From positions 62,001-126,000 of the forward strand of contig NZ_WJBG01000114.1 of the NCBI RefSeq assembly GCF_009709555.1: 64,000 nt of DNA. The letters run 5' to 3'. The position numbers and the translations under genes are program-made. This DNA is from Streptomyces blattellae (lineage in GTDB: Bacteria; Actinomycetota; Actinomycetes; Streptomycetales; Streptomycetaceae). The first letter of the stretch is position 1. Each line of letters opens with the position of its first letter. This document shows, in pieces, positions 8,642 through 22,141 of this stretch. The notes under the pieces were generated by a model. That model worked only from the letters and a program-made list of their open reading frames with translations, had not been told where the DNA came from and did not search any database.

Positions 8642-8677
8642 GAAAGCCGGCGGTGGGATTTCCCACCGCCGGCTTTC
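8642..8677. terminator. perfect hairpin terminator between convergent genes
   Basis: A 17 bp perfect stem: arm GAAAGCCGGCGGTGGGA (8642-8658), two-base loop, and mirrored arm 8661-8677. It serves the DUF1996 gene and, in reverse, the convergent lipoprotein gene. Confidence 0.85.
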
Positions 8678-8703
8678 GCTTGCCCGCGTATTCTGCCGCG
8701 CGG

Positions 8704-9168
8704 TCAGCCGTCGTGACCGGAGGAGTGGGTGGAGGAGTGGGTGGAGGAGTCGGTGGACTCGCTGCCCCCGCCGTGGTTGTTCATGTGCGCGGATCCCTCC
8801 TCCATGGTCCCGCCGAGCGTGGTCTGCAGCGCGGTGACCGTCTGCTGCTCGCCGACGGCGACCCACTTGCGGCCGACGAGGTAGTAGCCGCCGTAGTCCT
8901 TCGCCCCGTTGATCCACTCGCGCTGGCCGCGGTCGGTGGCGAACGTGGCGAGGACGTACTGCTCCTTGCCGTTCTTGCAGAGGGCCTGGCGGATTTCGTC
9001 CGCGTCGGTCTGCATGTCCGGCTTGCACTTCGCCTCGGCGGCCAGGTGCTCCAGGCTCCCGGTCGCCGTCTCCGGTACGGCCGCCTGGTCGTCACCGGAG
9101 CCGCAGCCCGCCAGCGCCAGTGCCGCCGCCGCGCCGACGAGCGCGAGCATCGGTCGGGTCAACCTCAT
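8704..9168 (-). CDS. putative lipoprotein of unknown function
   Basis: 154 residues. A type II signal peptide is present: MRLTRPMLALVGAAAALALAGC with lipobox LAGC, so the mature N-terminal Cys is near residue 22. The exported part contains two further Cys (AEAKCKPD and QALCKNG). A compact alpha/beta segment KEQYVLATFATDRGQREWI and GYYLVGRKWVAVGE is followed by a Ser/His/Gly-rich disordered tail. No named domain is recognised. GGAGGA lies 5 bases before ATG 9168. It is convergent with the DUF1996 gene, with the shared hairpin between them. Confidence 0.8.
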   Translation of the reverse strand: MRLTRPMLALVGAAAALALAGCGSGDDQAAVPETATGSLEHLAAEAKCKPDMQTDADEIRQALCKNGKEQYVLATFATDRGQREWINGAKDYGGYYLVGRKWVAVGEQQTVTALQTTLGGTMEEGSAHMNNHGGGSESTDSSTHSSTHSSGHDG

Positions 9169-9279
9169 CTGTTCCTCCGGTCCGGGCATAGGTAGGGCAC
9201 ATGCCGAAGTCGGATACGGCTCCCGCGCGCGAAGCACTCAAAAATACCGGTGTCGCACCGGACACACCCGTGCGAAGGT

Positions 9280-9774
9280 ATGCCGGTGAACGAGGACTGG
9301 GAAGAACGTGTGGCCGCCGCGTGGGCCGGCTTCGACGACCACACCGAAGACCGGGCCGCCGATTTCCGGTCCCTGATCGACGCGCTCGTCGCCGAGCTGC
9401 CCCCCGGCAGTCCGCTGGGCCCCTTCGAGCGGGCCTGCGCCTGGGACTCAACCGGCCACCCGGACCGGGCGGTGCCGCTGTACCGGGAGGCGCTGGCCCT
9501 CGGGCTCAGCGGCTACAAGAGCCGTCGCGCGAAGATCCAGCTGTCCAGTTCGCTGCGGAACACCGGACAGGCGGAGGAGGGCGTCAAGCTGCTGACGCCG
9601 GAACTGGACGCCGAATCGGACGAGTTGGACGACGCCGTACGAGCGACCCTGGCACTGTGCCTGTCCAGTCTCGGCCGGGACCGGGAGGGGCTGTCCCTCG
9701 TCCTCGGCGCCCTGGCACCGCACCTGCCGCGGTACCAACGGTCGATGGCGAACTATGCGGCGGCACTCCGCTAG
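9280..9774 (+). CDS. tetratricopeptide-like protein
   Basis: 164 residues, all helical, of the common Streptomyces TPR family. One clear repeat is FERACAWDSTGHPDRAVPLYREALALGL (residues about 57-85). A second is KIQLSSSLRNTGQAEEGVKLL (about 94-114). A third, degenerate one is RATLALCLSSLGRDREGLSLVLG (about 128-150). It probably acts as a protein-protein adaptor, partner unknown. ATG 9280 has CGAAGG just upstream. It is divergent from the lipoprotein gene, so the roughly 110 bp between them must hold both promoters. Confidence 0.75.
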   Translation: MPVNEDWEERVAAAWAGFDDHTEDRAADFRSLIDALVAELPPGSPLGPFERACAWDSTGHPDRAVPLYREALALGLSGYKSRRAKIQLSSSLRNTGQAEEGVKLLTPELDAESDELDDAVRATLALCLSSLGRDREGLSLVLGALAPHLPRYQRSMANYAAALR

Positions 9775-9819
9775 GGGTGCGGTGACGCACCTGCGGGACG
9801 GAGTCCACCACGATTCGGC

Positions 9820-9912
9820 AGCGCCCTTCAGGGGCGCCGGGAACTGCGCGACCGGCCCCCACGGCGCCGCACCGGAACGACAACCGATCGCGGCACCCCC
9901 GGCGGAGCGCTG
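9820..9912. repeat. dispersed GC-rich Streptomyces intergenic repeat, copy 1
   Basis: Contains GGGAACTGCGCGACCGGCCC preceded by a GCGCCC...GGGGCGC mini-hairpin. The same core is found on the other strand at 32954-33005, and a relative lies at 27108-27186. From recall, this sequence class is scattered between genes in many Streptomyces genomes. Confidence 0.6.
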
Positions 9913-9946
9913 CGCTCCGTGGTAACCAGGCGCCGATTCGCTCGTT

Positions 9947-11881
9947 TTGCTGAACGTGCAGTCACAGGATGTCGCCCCGCGCCCCACCCCCTCCGGCTCG
10001 TCCGACGGGCCCGTCGTCGATGTCGAGCAGGCCGAGGCCGCGCTCGTCGAGCACTATCCGCGGCTGGTCCGCCTCGCCTACCTGGTGCTGCCGCCGAGCC
10101 TCGGCCGCAACCGGCGCGTCCTGACCGCCCACGCCCTCACCCAGCGGGCCCTGCCCCGGGGCCGCGCCTCGGCGTCCGTGATCCCGGCCCAGTCGACCGG
10201 ACGGGACGGCGACCCCGGCTATGCCTACGTCCGCCTCCAGGTGCTGCGCACGGCGCTGGAGGCGGGCCTGCCGCTCACCTTCAAGGCGTGGCCCAAGCGC
10301 TCCCAGCTGCCCCCGCTGCTCCCCCAGGTGTGGGGCCTGCGCCTGTTCCCCCGCTCGGGCGGCGCCGATGAACTCGCCCTGGACCAGCGGCTGTCCGCCC
10401 TGTCCGCCCCGGCCCGTGCCGCGTACGTACTGCGCGGCCTGGAACGGCTCGCGGACGGCGACGTACACCAGGTGCTGACCGCGTCGGGTGTCACCGATCC
10501 GGACGCCGCGCTGAGCGAGGCCGACGAGGTGCGGGCGCAGAACGCGCTGCTGGACTCCCCCGAGTTCGACCCCTGCTCGCTCCAGGCCCGGCCCACCGAT
10601 CTGATGCGGCGCAGACAGCACACCAAGGCCGCGCTCGTCGCCGCGGCGGCGTTCGCGGTGTGCGGGGCGCTGCTCGGGCTGCCCGGCGACGGCTGGGCCC
10701 CCGACGGCGCCGCCGCACCCGTGTACGCGCAGAACCCGTCCGCGCAGGCCGCACTCGACCCGGCCAAGCTGACGAAGGCCGATCCGGTCGCCTGGCAGTC
10801 CTCGGCACGCACCGACTTCTCCGTCTGGCCCGCACGCGGCGACCGCACCGACGACAGCGCGCTGCTGCGCCGTGCCCTCGCCGTCTGGGCCCGCCCCGGC
10901 GAGCGGGTCCGCGTCTCGGCCACCCCCGCCACCCCGACCGGCGGCCCCGCCGGGCCGCCCCAGCTGCTCTACGCCGGAACCGTCGACGGTGCGCACGTGG
11001 TGCTCCTCTACGACGGTCTGCGCGTCGTCCGGTACGCCGAGCCGAAGGACGGCACGAGCGGCGCCGTCCTCGACTTCGGGCGGGCCGACGGCGCGACCCG
11101 CGCGGAGGCGGGCGCGGTGGTGCTCGCGCGGACCGACGGCAACATCCGCTATCTGACGGCTCCCTGGGTGACCGAGGCAGCCGAGCGGGACCTGATGCAG
11201 CCGCGCTCGGGGGTGATGGACCTCGGTCTGACCGACGGTGTGACCGCGCCGCTGGCGAGCCCGGGCGGGCAGAACGGCGCGTGCACCTCGTGGAACGTGC
11301 TGCAGGTGACGGACGGTTCGGGCACCCGGCTGATGACCGACCTCGGCGAGCTGGTCCCGGCCCGTCTGACCACCGGGAAGCCCGGGTACACGAAGGAGGC
11401 GTCCACCGCGCAGGCACTGCGCGCCTGGTCGCCGATGGCCTGCTCGCTGCAGGCGGTGCGGTCGCAGGGCGTGCGGTCGGTGAACGCCTGGGAGTACGCG
11501 CGGCAGTCGCTGCCGGATGCGAGCGGATCCGCCGCGTGGGTGTGCACGCGGGCCGAGACCTGGCGGGGCGGCGGGGCCAGGGTGCTCGCGCAGTTCCACA
11601 CCCCGGGCGGGAGGTACGGGGCGGTGGCGGCGAAGGCCGAGAACTCTCCGGCGTGCGGCCCGCGTGACCCTCATGTGCTGGCCGGGGTGTTGTGGCGGTC
11701 GCAGGCGGGAGCCTGGTACCTGCTGGCCGCGGGGAGCAGGGACACCGCTTCCATCGAGGTGACCGGCGGGGTGAGCGGGTCCGCGAAGGGCTATCTGCTG
11801 GCGACGGAGGCGAAACAGGGGGCACAGGCCAGGCTGAAGGGGACGCTGCACGACGGAAGGACGGTCGACGGCCTGCACTGA
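9947..11881 (+). CDS. single-pass membrane protein with sigma-factor-like N-terminus
   Basis: About 644 residues. The first 190 residues resemble an ECF-type sigma factor: AALVEHYPRLVRLAYLVLP looks like region 2, and helix-rich segments with RAAYVLRGLERL resemble region 4. A basic stretch DLMRRRQHTKAA leads into one membrane helix (ALVAAAAFAVCGALLGLPG, about 225-244). A C-terminal extracellular domain of about 400 residues follows, with paired Cys. The topology (cytoplasmic sigma-like head, one helix, sensor-like exterior) is read from sequence; any signalling role is inference. Only weak TTG/GTG starts (9947 or 9956) are available and no clear ribosome site is seen, so the start is uncertain. 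Confidence 0.65.
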   Translation: MLNVQSQDVAPRPTPSGSSDGPVVDVEQAEAALVEHYPRLVRLAYLVLPPSLGRNRRVLTAHALTQRALPRGRASASVIPAQSTGRDGDPGYAYVRLQVLRTALEAGLPLTFKAWPKRSQLPPLLPQVWGLRLFPRSGGADELALDQRLSALSAPARAAYVLRGLERLADGDVHQVLTASGVTDPDAALSEADEVRAQNALLDSPEFDPCSLQARPTDLMRRRQHTKAALVAAAAFAVCGALLGLPGDGWAPDGAAAPVYAQNPSAQAALDPAKLTKADPVAWQSSARTDFSVWPARGDRTDDSALLRRALAVWARPGERVRVSATPATPTGGPAGPPQLLYAGTVDGAHVVLLYDGLRVVRYAEPKDGTSGAVLDFGRADGATRAEAGAVVLARTDGNIRYLTAPWVTEAAERDLMQPRSGVMDLGLTDGVTAPLASPGGQNGACTSWNVLQVTDGSGTRLMTDLGELVPARLTTGKPGYTKEASTAQALRAWSPMACSLQAVRSQGVRSVNAWEYARQSLPDASGSAAWVCTRAETWRGGGARVLAQFHTPGGRYGAVAAKAENSPACGPRDPHVLAGVLWRSQAGAWYLLAAGSRDTASIEVTGGVSGSAKGYLLATEAKQGAQARLKGTLHDGRTVDGLH

Positions 11882-11992
11882 GCGCTCCGCCGGACACGGC
11901 CGGCCGGTGTTTGACATGTGACGGGTGGTTCTTGTGAACTCCGCGGTCGATCCGGTCCGTTCCGGGCCGGATCCGATCGGTAGGGTGTTCGC

Positions 11993-12682
11993 ATGAGTAC
12001 CGGGGTGCGCCGAAGAATGGGCGTCGAGGAGCGACGGCAGCAGCTGATCGGGGTCGCTCTCGAACTCTTCAGCAGCCGCTCGCCCGACGAGGTGTCCATC
12101 GACGACATAGCGTCGGCCGCGGGCATCTCACGACCGCTGGTCTACCACTACTTTCCCGGCAAACTCAGCCTGTACGAAGCCGCGTTGAGGCGGGCGGCGG
12201 ACGACCTGTCGGCCCGTTTCATCGAACCGCACGAGGGTCCGCTGGGGAACCGGCTGCTGCGGGTGATGCGCCGGTTCTTCGACTTCGTGGAGGACCACGG
12301 GCCCGGTTTCTCGGCGTTGATGCGGGGCGGCCCGGCGGTCGGCTCATCGACGACGAACGCGCTCATCGACTCCGTACGGCAGGCCGCGTACGTCCAGATC
12401 CTTTCGCATCTGCGCGTCGAGGATCCGCCCGCGCGGCTGGAACTGGTCGTCCGCTCCTGGATCTCGCTCGCCGAGTCGACGGCCCTGATCTGGCTGGACG
12501 GCCGGCGCATTGCGCGGGCCGAGCTGGAGGCGCAGCTCGTGCACGACTTCGCCGCGCTGGCCGCCGTGAGCGCCGCCTACGACGAGGAGATGGGCACACT
12601 GCTGCGCCGCATGCTCAAGGACGAGCCGACCGACGGCCCCTTCAGCGACCTGGTCGCCCGGCTCATCGCCCTGGCGTCCTAA
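11993..12682 (+). CDS. TetR/AcrR family transcriptional regulator
   Basis: 229 residues. The N-terminal TetR helix-turn-helix spans residues about 14-60: RRQQLIGVALELFSSRSPDEVSI, DDIASAAGISRPLVYHYFPGK, LSLYEAALRRAADD. The ligand-binding C-terminal domain is helical and family-typical for Streptomyces. Its inducer and targets cannot be inferred; neither neighbour is an obvious efflux pump. ATG 11993 starts the gene. Its stop overlaps the last bases of the convergent isomerase gene. Confidence 0.92.
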   Translation: MSTGVRRRMGVEERRQQLIGVALELFSSRSPDEVSIDDIASAAGISRPLVYHYFPGKLSLYEAALRRAADDLSARFIEPHEGPLGNRLLRVMRRFFDFVEDHGPGFSALMRGGPAVGSSTTNALIDSVRQAAYVQILSHLRVEDPPARLELVVRSWISLAESTALIWLDGRRIARAELEAQLVHDFAALAAVSAAYDEEMGTLLRRMLKDEPTDGPFSDLVARLIALAS

Positions 12683-13035
12683 CTCTCGAACTTCCGGTAG
12701 GACGGGTCGAGGTCACGCACCTCCGCGGAGGCGTGCAGCGCCAGACCCTCCGCGGGCTTCACATACTGCTTCAGCAACTCCAGGACCGCTTCGGTGAGTT
12801 GGGCCTTCGTGACCTCCGTGCGCCCGGCGAGCAGACCGAGGGTGACATGGACGACGGCGTGCCCGTCGCTGTCGGGACCGACCACGGTGTCCTCGGTGCG
12901 GCGGAACTGCGTCTTGCACGCCGGCGGCTTCGCGGCCGCGATCTCGACCACGGCGGTGTGCAGCGCCTGAGCGAAACCGGGGCGGTCGAAGCCGTCCGCC
13001 AGCTGCTCCGAGTAGTCGACGGTGATCTGCGGCAT
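12679..13035 (-). CDS. 5-carboxymethyl-2-hydroxymuconate delta-isomerase-like protein
   Basis: 118 residues of the CHMI (HpaF-like) branch of the tautomerase superfamily, which isomerises unsaturated keto acids with an N-terminal proline as base. The start at ATG 13035 gives MPQITVDYSEQL, so Pro1 is exposed after Met removal. The alternative GTG at 13041 (MPMPQ) would bury it, which decides the start. Other matching segments are FAQALHTAVVEIAAAK, HAVVHVTLGLLAGRT and LELLKQYVKPA. No other genes of homoprotocatechuate breakdown are nearby, so the true substrate is unknown. Confidence 0.8.
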   Translation of the reverse strand: MPQITVDYSEQLADGFDRPGFAQALHTAVVEIAAAKPPACKTQFRRTEDTVVGPDSDGHAVVHVTLGLLAGRTEVTKAQLTEAVLELLKQYVKPAEGLALHASAEVRDLDPSYRKFES

Positions 13036-13063
13036 GGGCACTCCTGTTCTGGATCGGCAGGGC

Positions 13064-14680
13064 TCAGCCTAGCCGCAGCGCCAGCATCGCGATGTCGTCC
13101 TCGCGATCGTGGCCGAAGCAGGCCAGGAGGGTGTCGCACAGGGCGTCCAGGCCGGGCGGGGCCCCCGCGGCGGCCGCGCGGAGCTGTTCCATCGAGGCCT
13201 CCAGGTCGATTCCCCGGGTCTCGATCAGGCCGTCGGTGACCATGAGCAGCCGGTCGTCGGGGTCGAGGATCAGCTCGGTCGGCGGCGGGTGGTGCAGCCC
13301 TACGCCGAGCAGCGGCCCGGACGCCTTCGCGTAGTCGGCGCTGTCGTTGTCCCGGATGAGCAGCGGCGGGATGTGGCCGGCGTTGGCGATCCGGGTGCGC
13401 CCGGTGCCCGGGTCGATCAGGACCAGGCAGACGGTGGCCGTGACCTCGGGGTGGTAGTGCTGGAGCATCCGGTCGAGGCGCTGGGCGAGCACGGCCGGGT
13501 CGCTCTCCTCGACGCAGTGGGCGCGCAGCGCGTGCCGGATCTCGACCATGACGGTGGCGGCTTCCAGCGAGTGACCGACGACATCTCCGACGGCGGCGAG
13601 CACGCCCTCCTGGGTGCGCAGCGCGGCGTAGAAGTCGCCGCCGATCTCGGTCTGCCGGGACGCGGGCACGTAGCGGACCTCGACGTCGATGCCGGGCAGC
13701 TCGGGCAGCCGGTGCGGCTGGGGCAGGAAGCTGTGCTGGAGGGTGAGGGCGACATGCCGCTCGACCTGGTACATGAGCAGCGGTTCGGCGGCCAGCGCGG
13801 TGGCCTGGGCGAGCCGCGCCACCAGGGTCTCGTCTGCCGGGTTCACCCTTTTCATCCCGCGGGTGGGCATGGCCAGGCACACCGCGGCCTTGCCGTCCTG
13901 GGTGCGGATCAGCGCCAGCCGGGCGTCGTGCTGCACACCGGGCCGGAAGAACCCGGCGGGCCACAGCGGCGCGGGCACGGTGGTGATCCGTACCCCGTCC
14001 TGCCCCCGGGTGAGCCGCCGCAGCAGGGTGCCCACGGTCCGGTGGGCGCTTTCGTCCGGCAGCGCGAGGGAGGTGCGGTCCCGGGAGGTGGCGCGGTACA
14101 GCTCGTCGTCCGGGCCGAGGACGAAGACGGCGGCCGGCGAGCCGGTGAACCGCGCGGTGCCGTCGGCGGCGGCGTCGGCGAGTTCCTGCAGGGAGCGGGC
14201 CGCCTGGATGGTGACGATCGTCTCCGACAGCATCATCAGCCGCCGGGCCTGTGCCTGGTCGCCGGCCCGCAGCCGGGCCGCGTGCACCGCGGCCCGGAGC
14301 ACCGCGTCGATCTCCTCGGGCGCGGCGGGCACCGTCAGATACGCCTCCCCGCCCACTTCGAGACCCCGGCGGCGGTCCTCCATGGCGGCGGCGGCCGAGA
14401 AGTGCACCACGGGCAGGCCCGCCATGTGCGCCCGGGCCTTGATCCGGCGGCACAGCTCGAAGCCGCTCATGTCCGGCAGGTCCACGTCGATCAGGGCCAC
14501 ATCGGGCAGCATCCCCTTGCGCAGCCGTACGTCCAGTTCGACGAGCGCCGCGTGGCCGGTGGCGACCGGGACGACCTGGTGACCGGCGCGGCGCAGCATG
14601 GCGCCCAGGGCGTACCGGCTGGCCGCCACGTCGTCGACGACCAGCACGGTGGTGTCGCTTCGCTTGCCCATGACGTCCAT
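13064..14680 (-). CDS. receiver-GAF-SpoIIE (PP2C-type) phosphatase
   Basis: About 538 residues. A receiver domain comes first: TTVLVVDDVAASR, phospho-acceptor in DVALIDVDLPDMSG near residue 61, and an AYLTVPA switch segment. A GAF-like sensory region follows (about 170-310). The C-terminal PPM/SpoIIE phosphatase domain (about 320-538) has EIGGDFYAAL, AVGDVVGHSLEA and DDRLLMVTDGLIE, and ends DREDDIAMLALRLG; these carry its metal-binding Asp residues. Such proteins typically dephosphorylate anti-sigma-factor antagonists. ATG 14680 or ATG 14671 could be the start. No cognate kinase is adjacent. Confidence 0.88.
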   Translation of the reverse strand: MDVMGKRSDTTVLVVDDVAASRYALGAMLRRAGHQVVPVATGHAALVELDVRLRKGMLPDVALIDVDLPDMSGFELCRRIKARAHMAGLPVVHFSAAAAMEDRRRGLEVGGEAYLTVPAAPEEIDAVLRAAVHAARLRAGDQAQARRLMMLSETIVTIQAARSLQELADAAADGTARFTGSPAAVFVLGPDDELYRATSRDRTSLALPDESAHRTVGTLLRRLTRGQDGVRITTVPAPLWPAGFFRPGVQHDARLALIRTQDGKAAVCLAMPTRGMKRVNPADETLVARLAQATALAAEPLLMYQVERHVALTLQHSFLPQPHRLPELPGIDVEVRYVPASRQTEIGGDFYAALRTQEGVLAAVGDVVGHSLEAATVMVEIRHALRAHCVEESDPAVLAQRLDRMLQHYHPEVTATVCLVLIDPGTGRTRIANAGHIPPLLIRDNDSADYAKASGPLLGVGLHHPPPTELILDPDDRLLMVTDGLIETRGIDLEASMEQLRAAAAGAPPGLDALCDTLLACFGHDREDDIAMLALRLG

Positions 14681-14754
14681 GTGGTCAGCCCTTGGGACAG
14701 CACCGGTGGGGCAGACCAGCATGCACGGTCTGCCCCACCAAGGTAATGCTCTTG

Positions 14755-20151
<5,397 letters not shown>

Positions 20152-20220
20152 GACGTGGACTCCTTGCGATGACGGCTCTCATGGGTCCGACCCCGCGCGA
20201 CCGTATCGCCGCCGTAAGGT

Positions 20221-20262
20221 TTGCAGCAAGAGTCCTGAAACTACTGGAAAGAACTTTCAGCA
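20221..20262. promoter_or_regulatory. MalR-like operator motifs upstream of the pullulanase gene
   Basis: TTGCAGCAAGA (20221) and GGAAAGAACTTTCAGCAG (20247-20262) share TGCA(A)GA and CTTTCAGC words with sites upstream of amylase and malE. AAGAACTTTCAGC is identical to the 13 bases at 25304-25316. The second motif overlaps the stop of the GH62 gene. MalR is known to repress alpha-amylase and mal genes in Streptomyces; assignment of these bases to MalR is inference. Confidence 0.5.
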
Positions 20263-21303
20263 GTCGGAGTTGGTCTGGGTCAGCAGACCGAGCCTCCAGG
20301 GCAGGGTGTTGTACGGGCCCCCGGAGGCGGCCGGGTCCAGGCCCTGGTACAGGTACTGCATGCGGCACGGGTTGACGGTGAGGGTCTGGTCGACGCCGGC
20401 CCGGACCATCTCGCCGTGGCTGATGTCCTGGGTCCAGGCGGTGCCGTCGAAGGTGACATTGGTGGACCGCGCGAAGGGGTTGGCCTCGGTGTCGGCGAGC
20501 GGGGTCCAGGTGCCGGTGATGCTGTTCGACGTCCAGGACCGGAAGTACCGCTTGCCGTTGCCGCCGATCGCCTCGACGAGCATGAGGTAGGTGTTGGAGC
20601 CGCTGAGCTTGTAGACGTTGGCGGCTTCCCACAGGCGGTACTTGTTGGAGTCCTGCATCACCATGACCGTGTTGGTGAAGCCGTTGGGGAAGTTCGCGAG
20701 GCTGGTCTGCGAGCGGTAGAGGTGACCGTTGTCGTCGGAGGAGAACAGATAGCAGTTGGCCGCGTCACAGACGTTCCAGAAGTCGACCCAGTAGCCGCTG
20801 CCGATGTTGTCCCTGATGATCTGCGGCATGCCGTTCGCGTAGAACCTCCTCGGGGCGCTCCACGACGAGGGGTTGGAGATGTCCGTGGTCGTCGAGTACG
20901 CCGCGTTGTCCCCGGTCTGGTACACGAGGTACCACAGGCCCTGCGGCGCGAAGTAGAACACCTGCGGCGCCGCCTTGTACCCGGTGCCGATCGCCGTCCG
21001 GTCCAGGTAGTGGTGCTGGGCGCTCGCGGCCTGCGACCAGTCGGTGAAGTTCATGTACACCATGCTGTACGCGCCGCTGGTGCTCGCGGTGGACCCGAAC
21101 ACATGCCAACGCCCGTTGTGGTACACGACCGACGGGTCCTTGACCGCGGCGATGCTGTGGGTGGCGTCCGACTTCGGGGAGATCAGCACCCCGCTCGACC
21201 TCCACTGGAAGCTGCCGGGTAAGGCGGCCGACGGCGAGGCCATCACGCCGATCAAGAGGCCGAGCCCGGCGGCCAGAACACCGAGCATTCTTGTCACGCG
21301 CAT
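20257..21303 (-). CDS. secreted GH62 alpha-L-arabinofuranosidase
   Basis: 348 residues. A signal peptide (VTRMLGVLAAGLGLLIGVMASPSA, cleavage near SAA-L) is followed by a single GH62 five-bladed-propeller domain, with no carbohydrate-binding module. The family is recognised from FQWRSSGVLISPK, the catalytic base region VKDPSVVYHNG (Asp56), WHVFGSTAS, YMNFTDWSQA, PQVFYFAPQ, VDFWNVCDAANCYLFSSDDNG, and the acid RLWEAANVYKL (Glu226). The enzyme removes arabinose side groups from arabinoxylan. Of two adjacent ATGs, the second (21303) is better spaced from AGGAG. A CebR-type palindrome lies 75 bases upstream, suggesting control by cello-oligosaccharides. It ends about 105 bases from the pullulanase start. 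Confidence 0.92.
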   Translation of the reverse strand: MRVTRMLGVLAAGLGLLIGVMASPSAALPGSFQWRSSGVLISPKSDATHSIAAVKDPSVVYHNGRWHVFGSTASTSGAYSMVYMNFTDWSQAASAQHHYLDRTAIGTGYKAAPQVFYFAPQGLWYLVYQTGDNAAYSTTTDISNPSSWSAPRRFYANGMPQIIRDNIGSGYWVDFWNVCDAANCYLFSSDDNGHLYRSQTSLANFPNGFTNTVMVMQDSNKYRLWEAANVYKLSGSNTYLMLVEAIGGNGKRYFRSWTSNSITGTWTPLADTEANPFARSTNVTFDGTAWTQDISHGEMVRAGVDQTLTVNPCRMQYLYQGLDPAASGGPYNTLPWRLGLLTQTNSDC

Positions 21304-21377
21304 CATGACTCCTGTCGCTTGGCGGTGTGGGTGACGAGGGAGTGGGCCGGCCCGGGCGGGCCGTGATCCGCCCGTCA

Positions 21378-21391
21378 TGGGAGCGCTCCCA
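21378..21391. promoter_or_regulatory. CebR-type operator upstream of GH62 gene
   Basis: TGGGAGCGCTCCCA is an exact 14 bp palindrome. It matches, from recall, the binding box of the LacI-family cello-oligosaccharide repressor CebR in Streptomyces. It sits about 75 bases before the arabinofuranosidase start. No cebR gene lies in this window. Confidence 0.75.
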
Positions 21392-21688
21392 CCCCCGAAG
21401 CGGAACGTAAAGCCATGTCCGGAACACGTCAACCCCCCCTCCGCGATCCGACCTCACATCACAATCCGGATAGGACCACCAGGCAGCAGCCGCAAAGCAG
21501 AATCTGAACAGCGCGATTTCCATTGCGCCGAACAGGTTGATGGTTCAAGGGCGGCACTGCAATACTCCGGTTCCCCGCGACCCACGGTCCGTGACCGAAA
21601 CGTCCCCCAGGGTTATCCCCGCGGCATATTTCCGCAGCTCAGGGCGGTCGAGCAGGCGCCCGACACAACGCAGCGAAGAAGGTGCGTC
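21392..21688. other. intergenic stretch between GH62 and DUF485 genes
   Basis: About 300 bases between divergent genes. Apart from the CebR box at its left edge and a GAAGAAGG ribosome site at its right edge, I see no gene, strong hairpin or repeat. It must contain the symporter-operon promoter. Confidence 0.5.
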
Positions 21689-22141
21689 ATGTCACCACAA
21701 CTACCGCCGAACCAAGGTTTTTACCCGTCCCATCCAGCAGGAGTTGAACCCATAGGTCCGGAGTCGATACACCTCTCCCCTGAATTCCGTTCAATGCGCA
21801 GCGCGTACCGCTCCTTCAGCACTATGGCGACGCTTGTCTCGGTGGGCGGATTCCTCACGTACGTCCTGTTGTCGAGTTTCGCCGCCGGTCTGATGAACCA
21901 GGCGCTGATCGGCCGGCTGACGATCGGGCTGGCTCTGGGTCTTGGCCAGTTCGTCCTCATGGGCGTGACGATCTGGCTCTACGTCCGGCACATGCGTCGG
22001 CGCGTCGACCCGGTCACTCACCGTCTGCGGGCCCAACTGCGCGAGAACAGGACAAGGGCACAGGCGCAGGTACAGGCACAGGCGCGGGCACAGGCTGGGC
22101 CGCGCCACGCCCCCTCCGGAAGGCGGCCCCGCACGTGGTGA
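21689..22141 (+). CDS. DUF485-family membrane protein, symporter partner
   Basis: 150 residues. Two membrane helices (MATLVSVGGFLTYVLLSSFAA and RLTIGLALGLGQFVLMGVTIWLYV, about 48-68 and 77-100) are followed by VRHMRRRVDPVTHRLRAQL, the DUF485 (PF04341) signature. An Ala/Gln repeat tail follows. DUF485 proteins are almost always encoded just before an acetate/pyruvate-type sodium symporter and are assumed to be an accessory subunit. Here the stop overlaps the next gene start, so the pair is co-translated. The extended AQAQVQAQARAQA tail is unusual for the family. Confidence 0.85.
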   Translation: MSPQLPPNQGFYPSHPAGVEPIGPESIHLSPEFRSMRSAYRSFSTMATLVSVGGFLTYVLLSSFAAGLMNQALIGRLTIGLALGLGQFVLMGVTIWLYVRHMRRRVDPVTHRLRAQLRENRTRAQAQVQAQARAQAGPRHAPSGRRPRTW

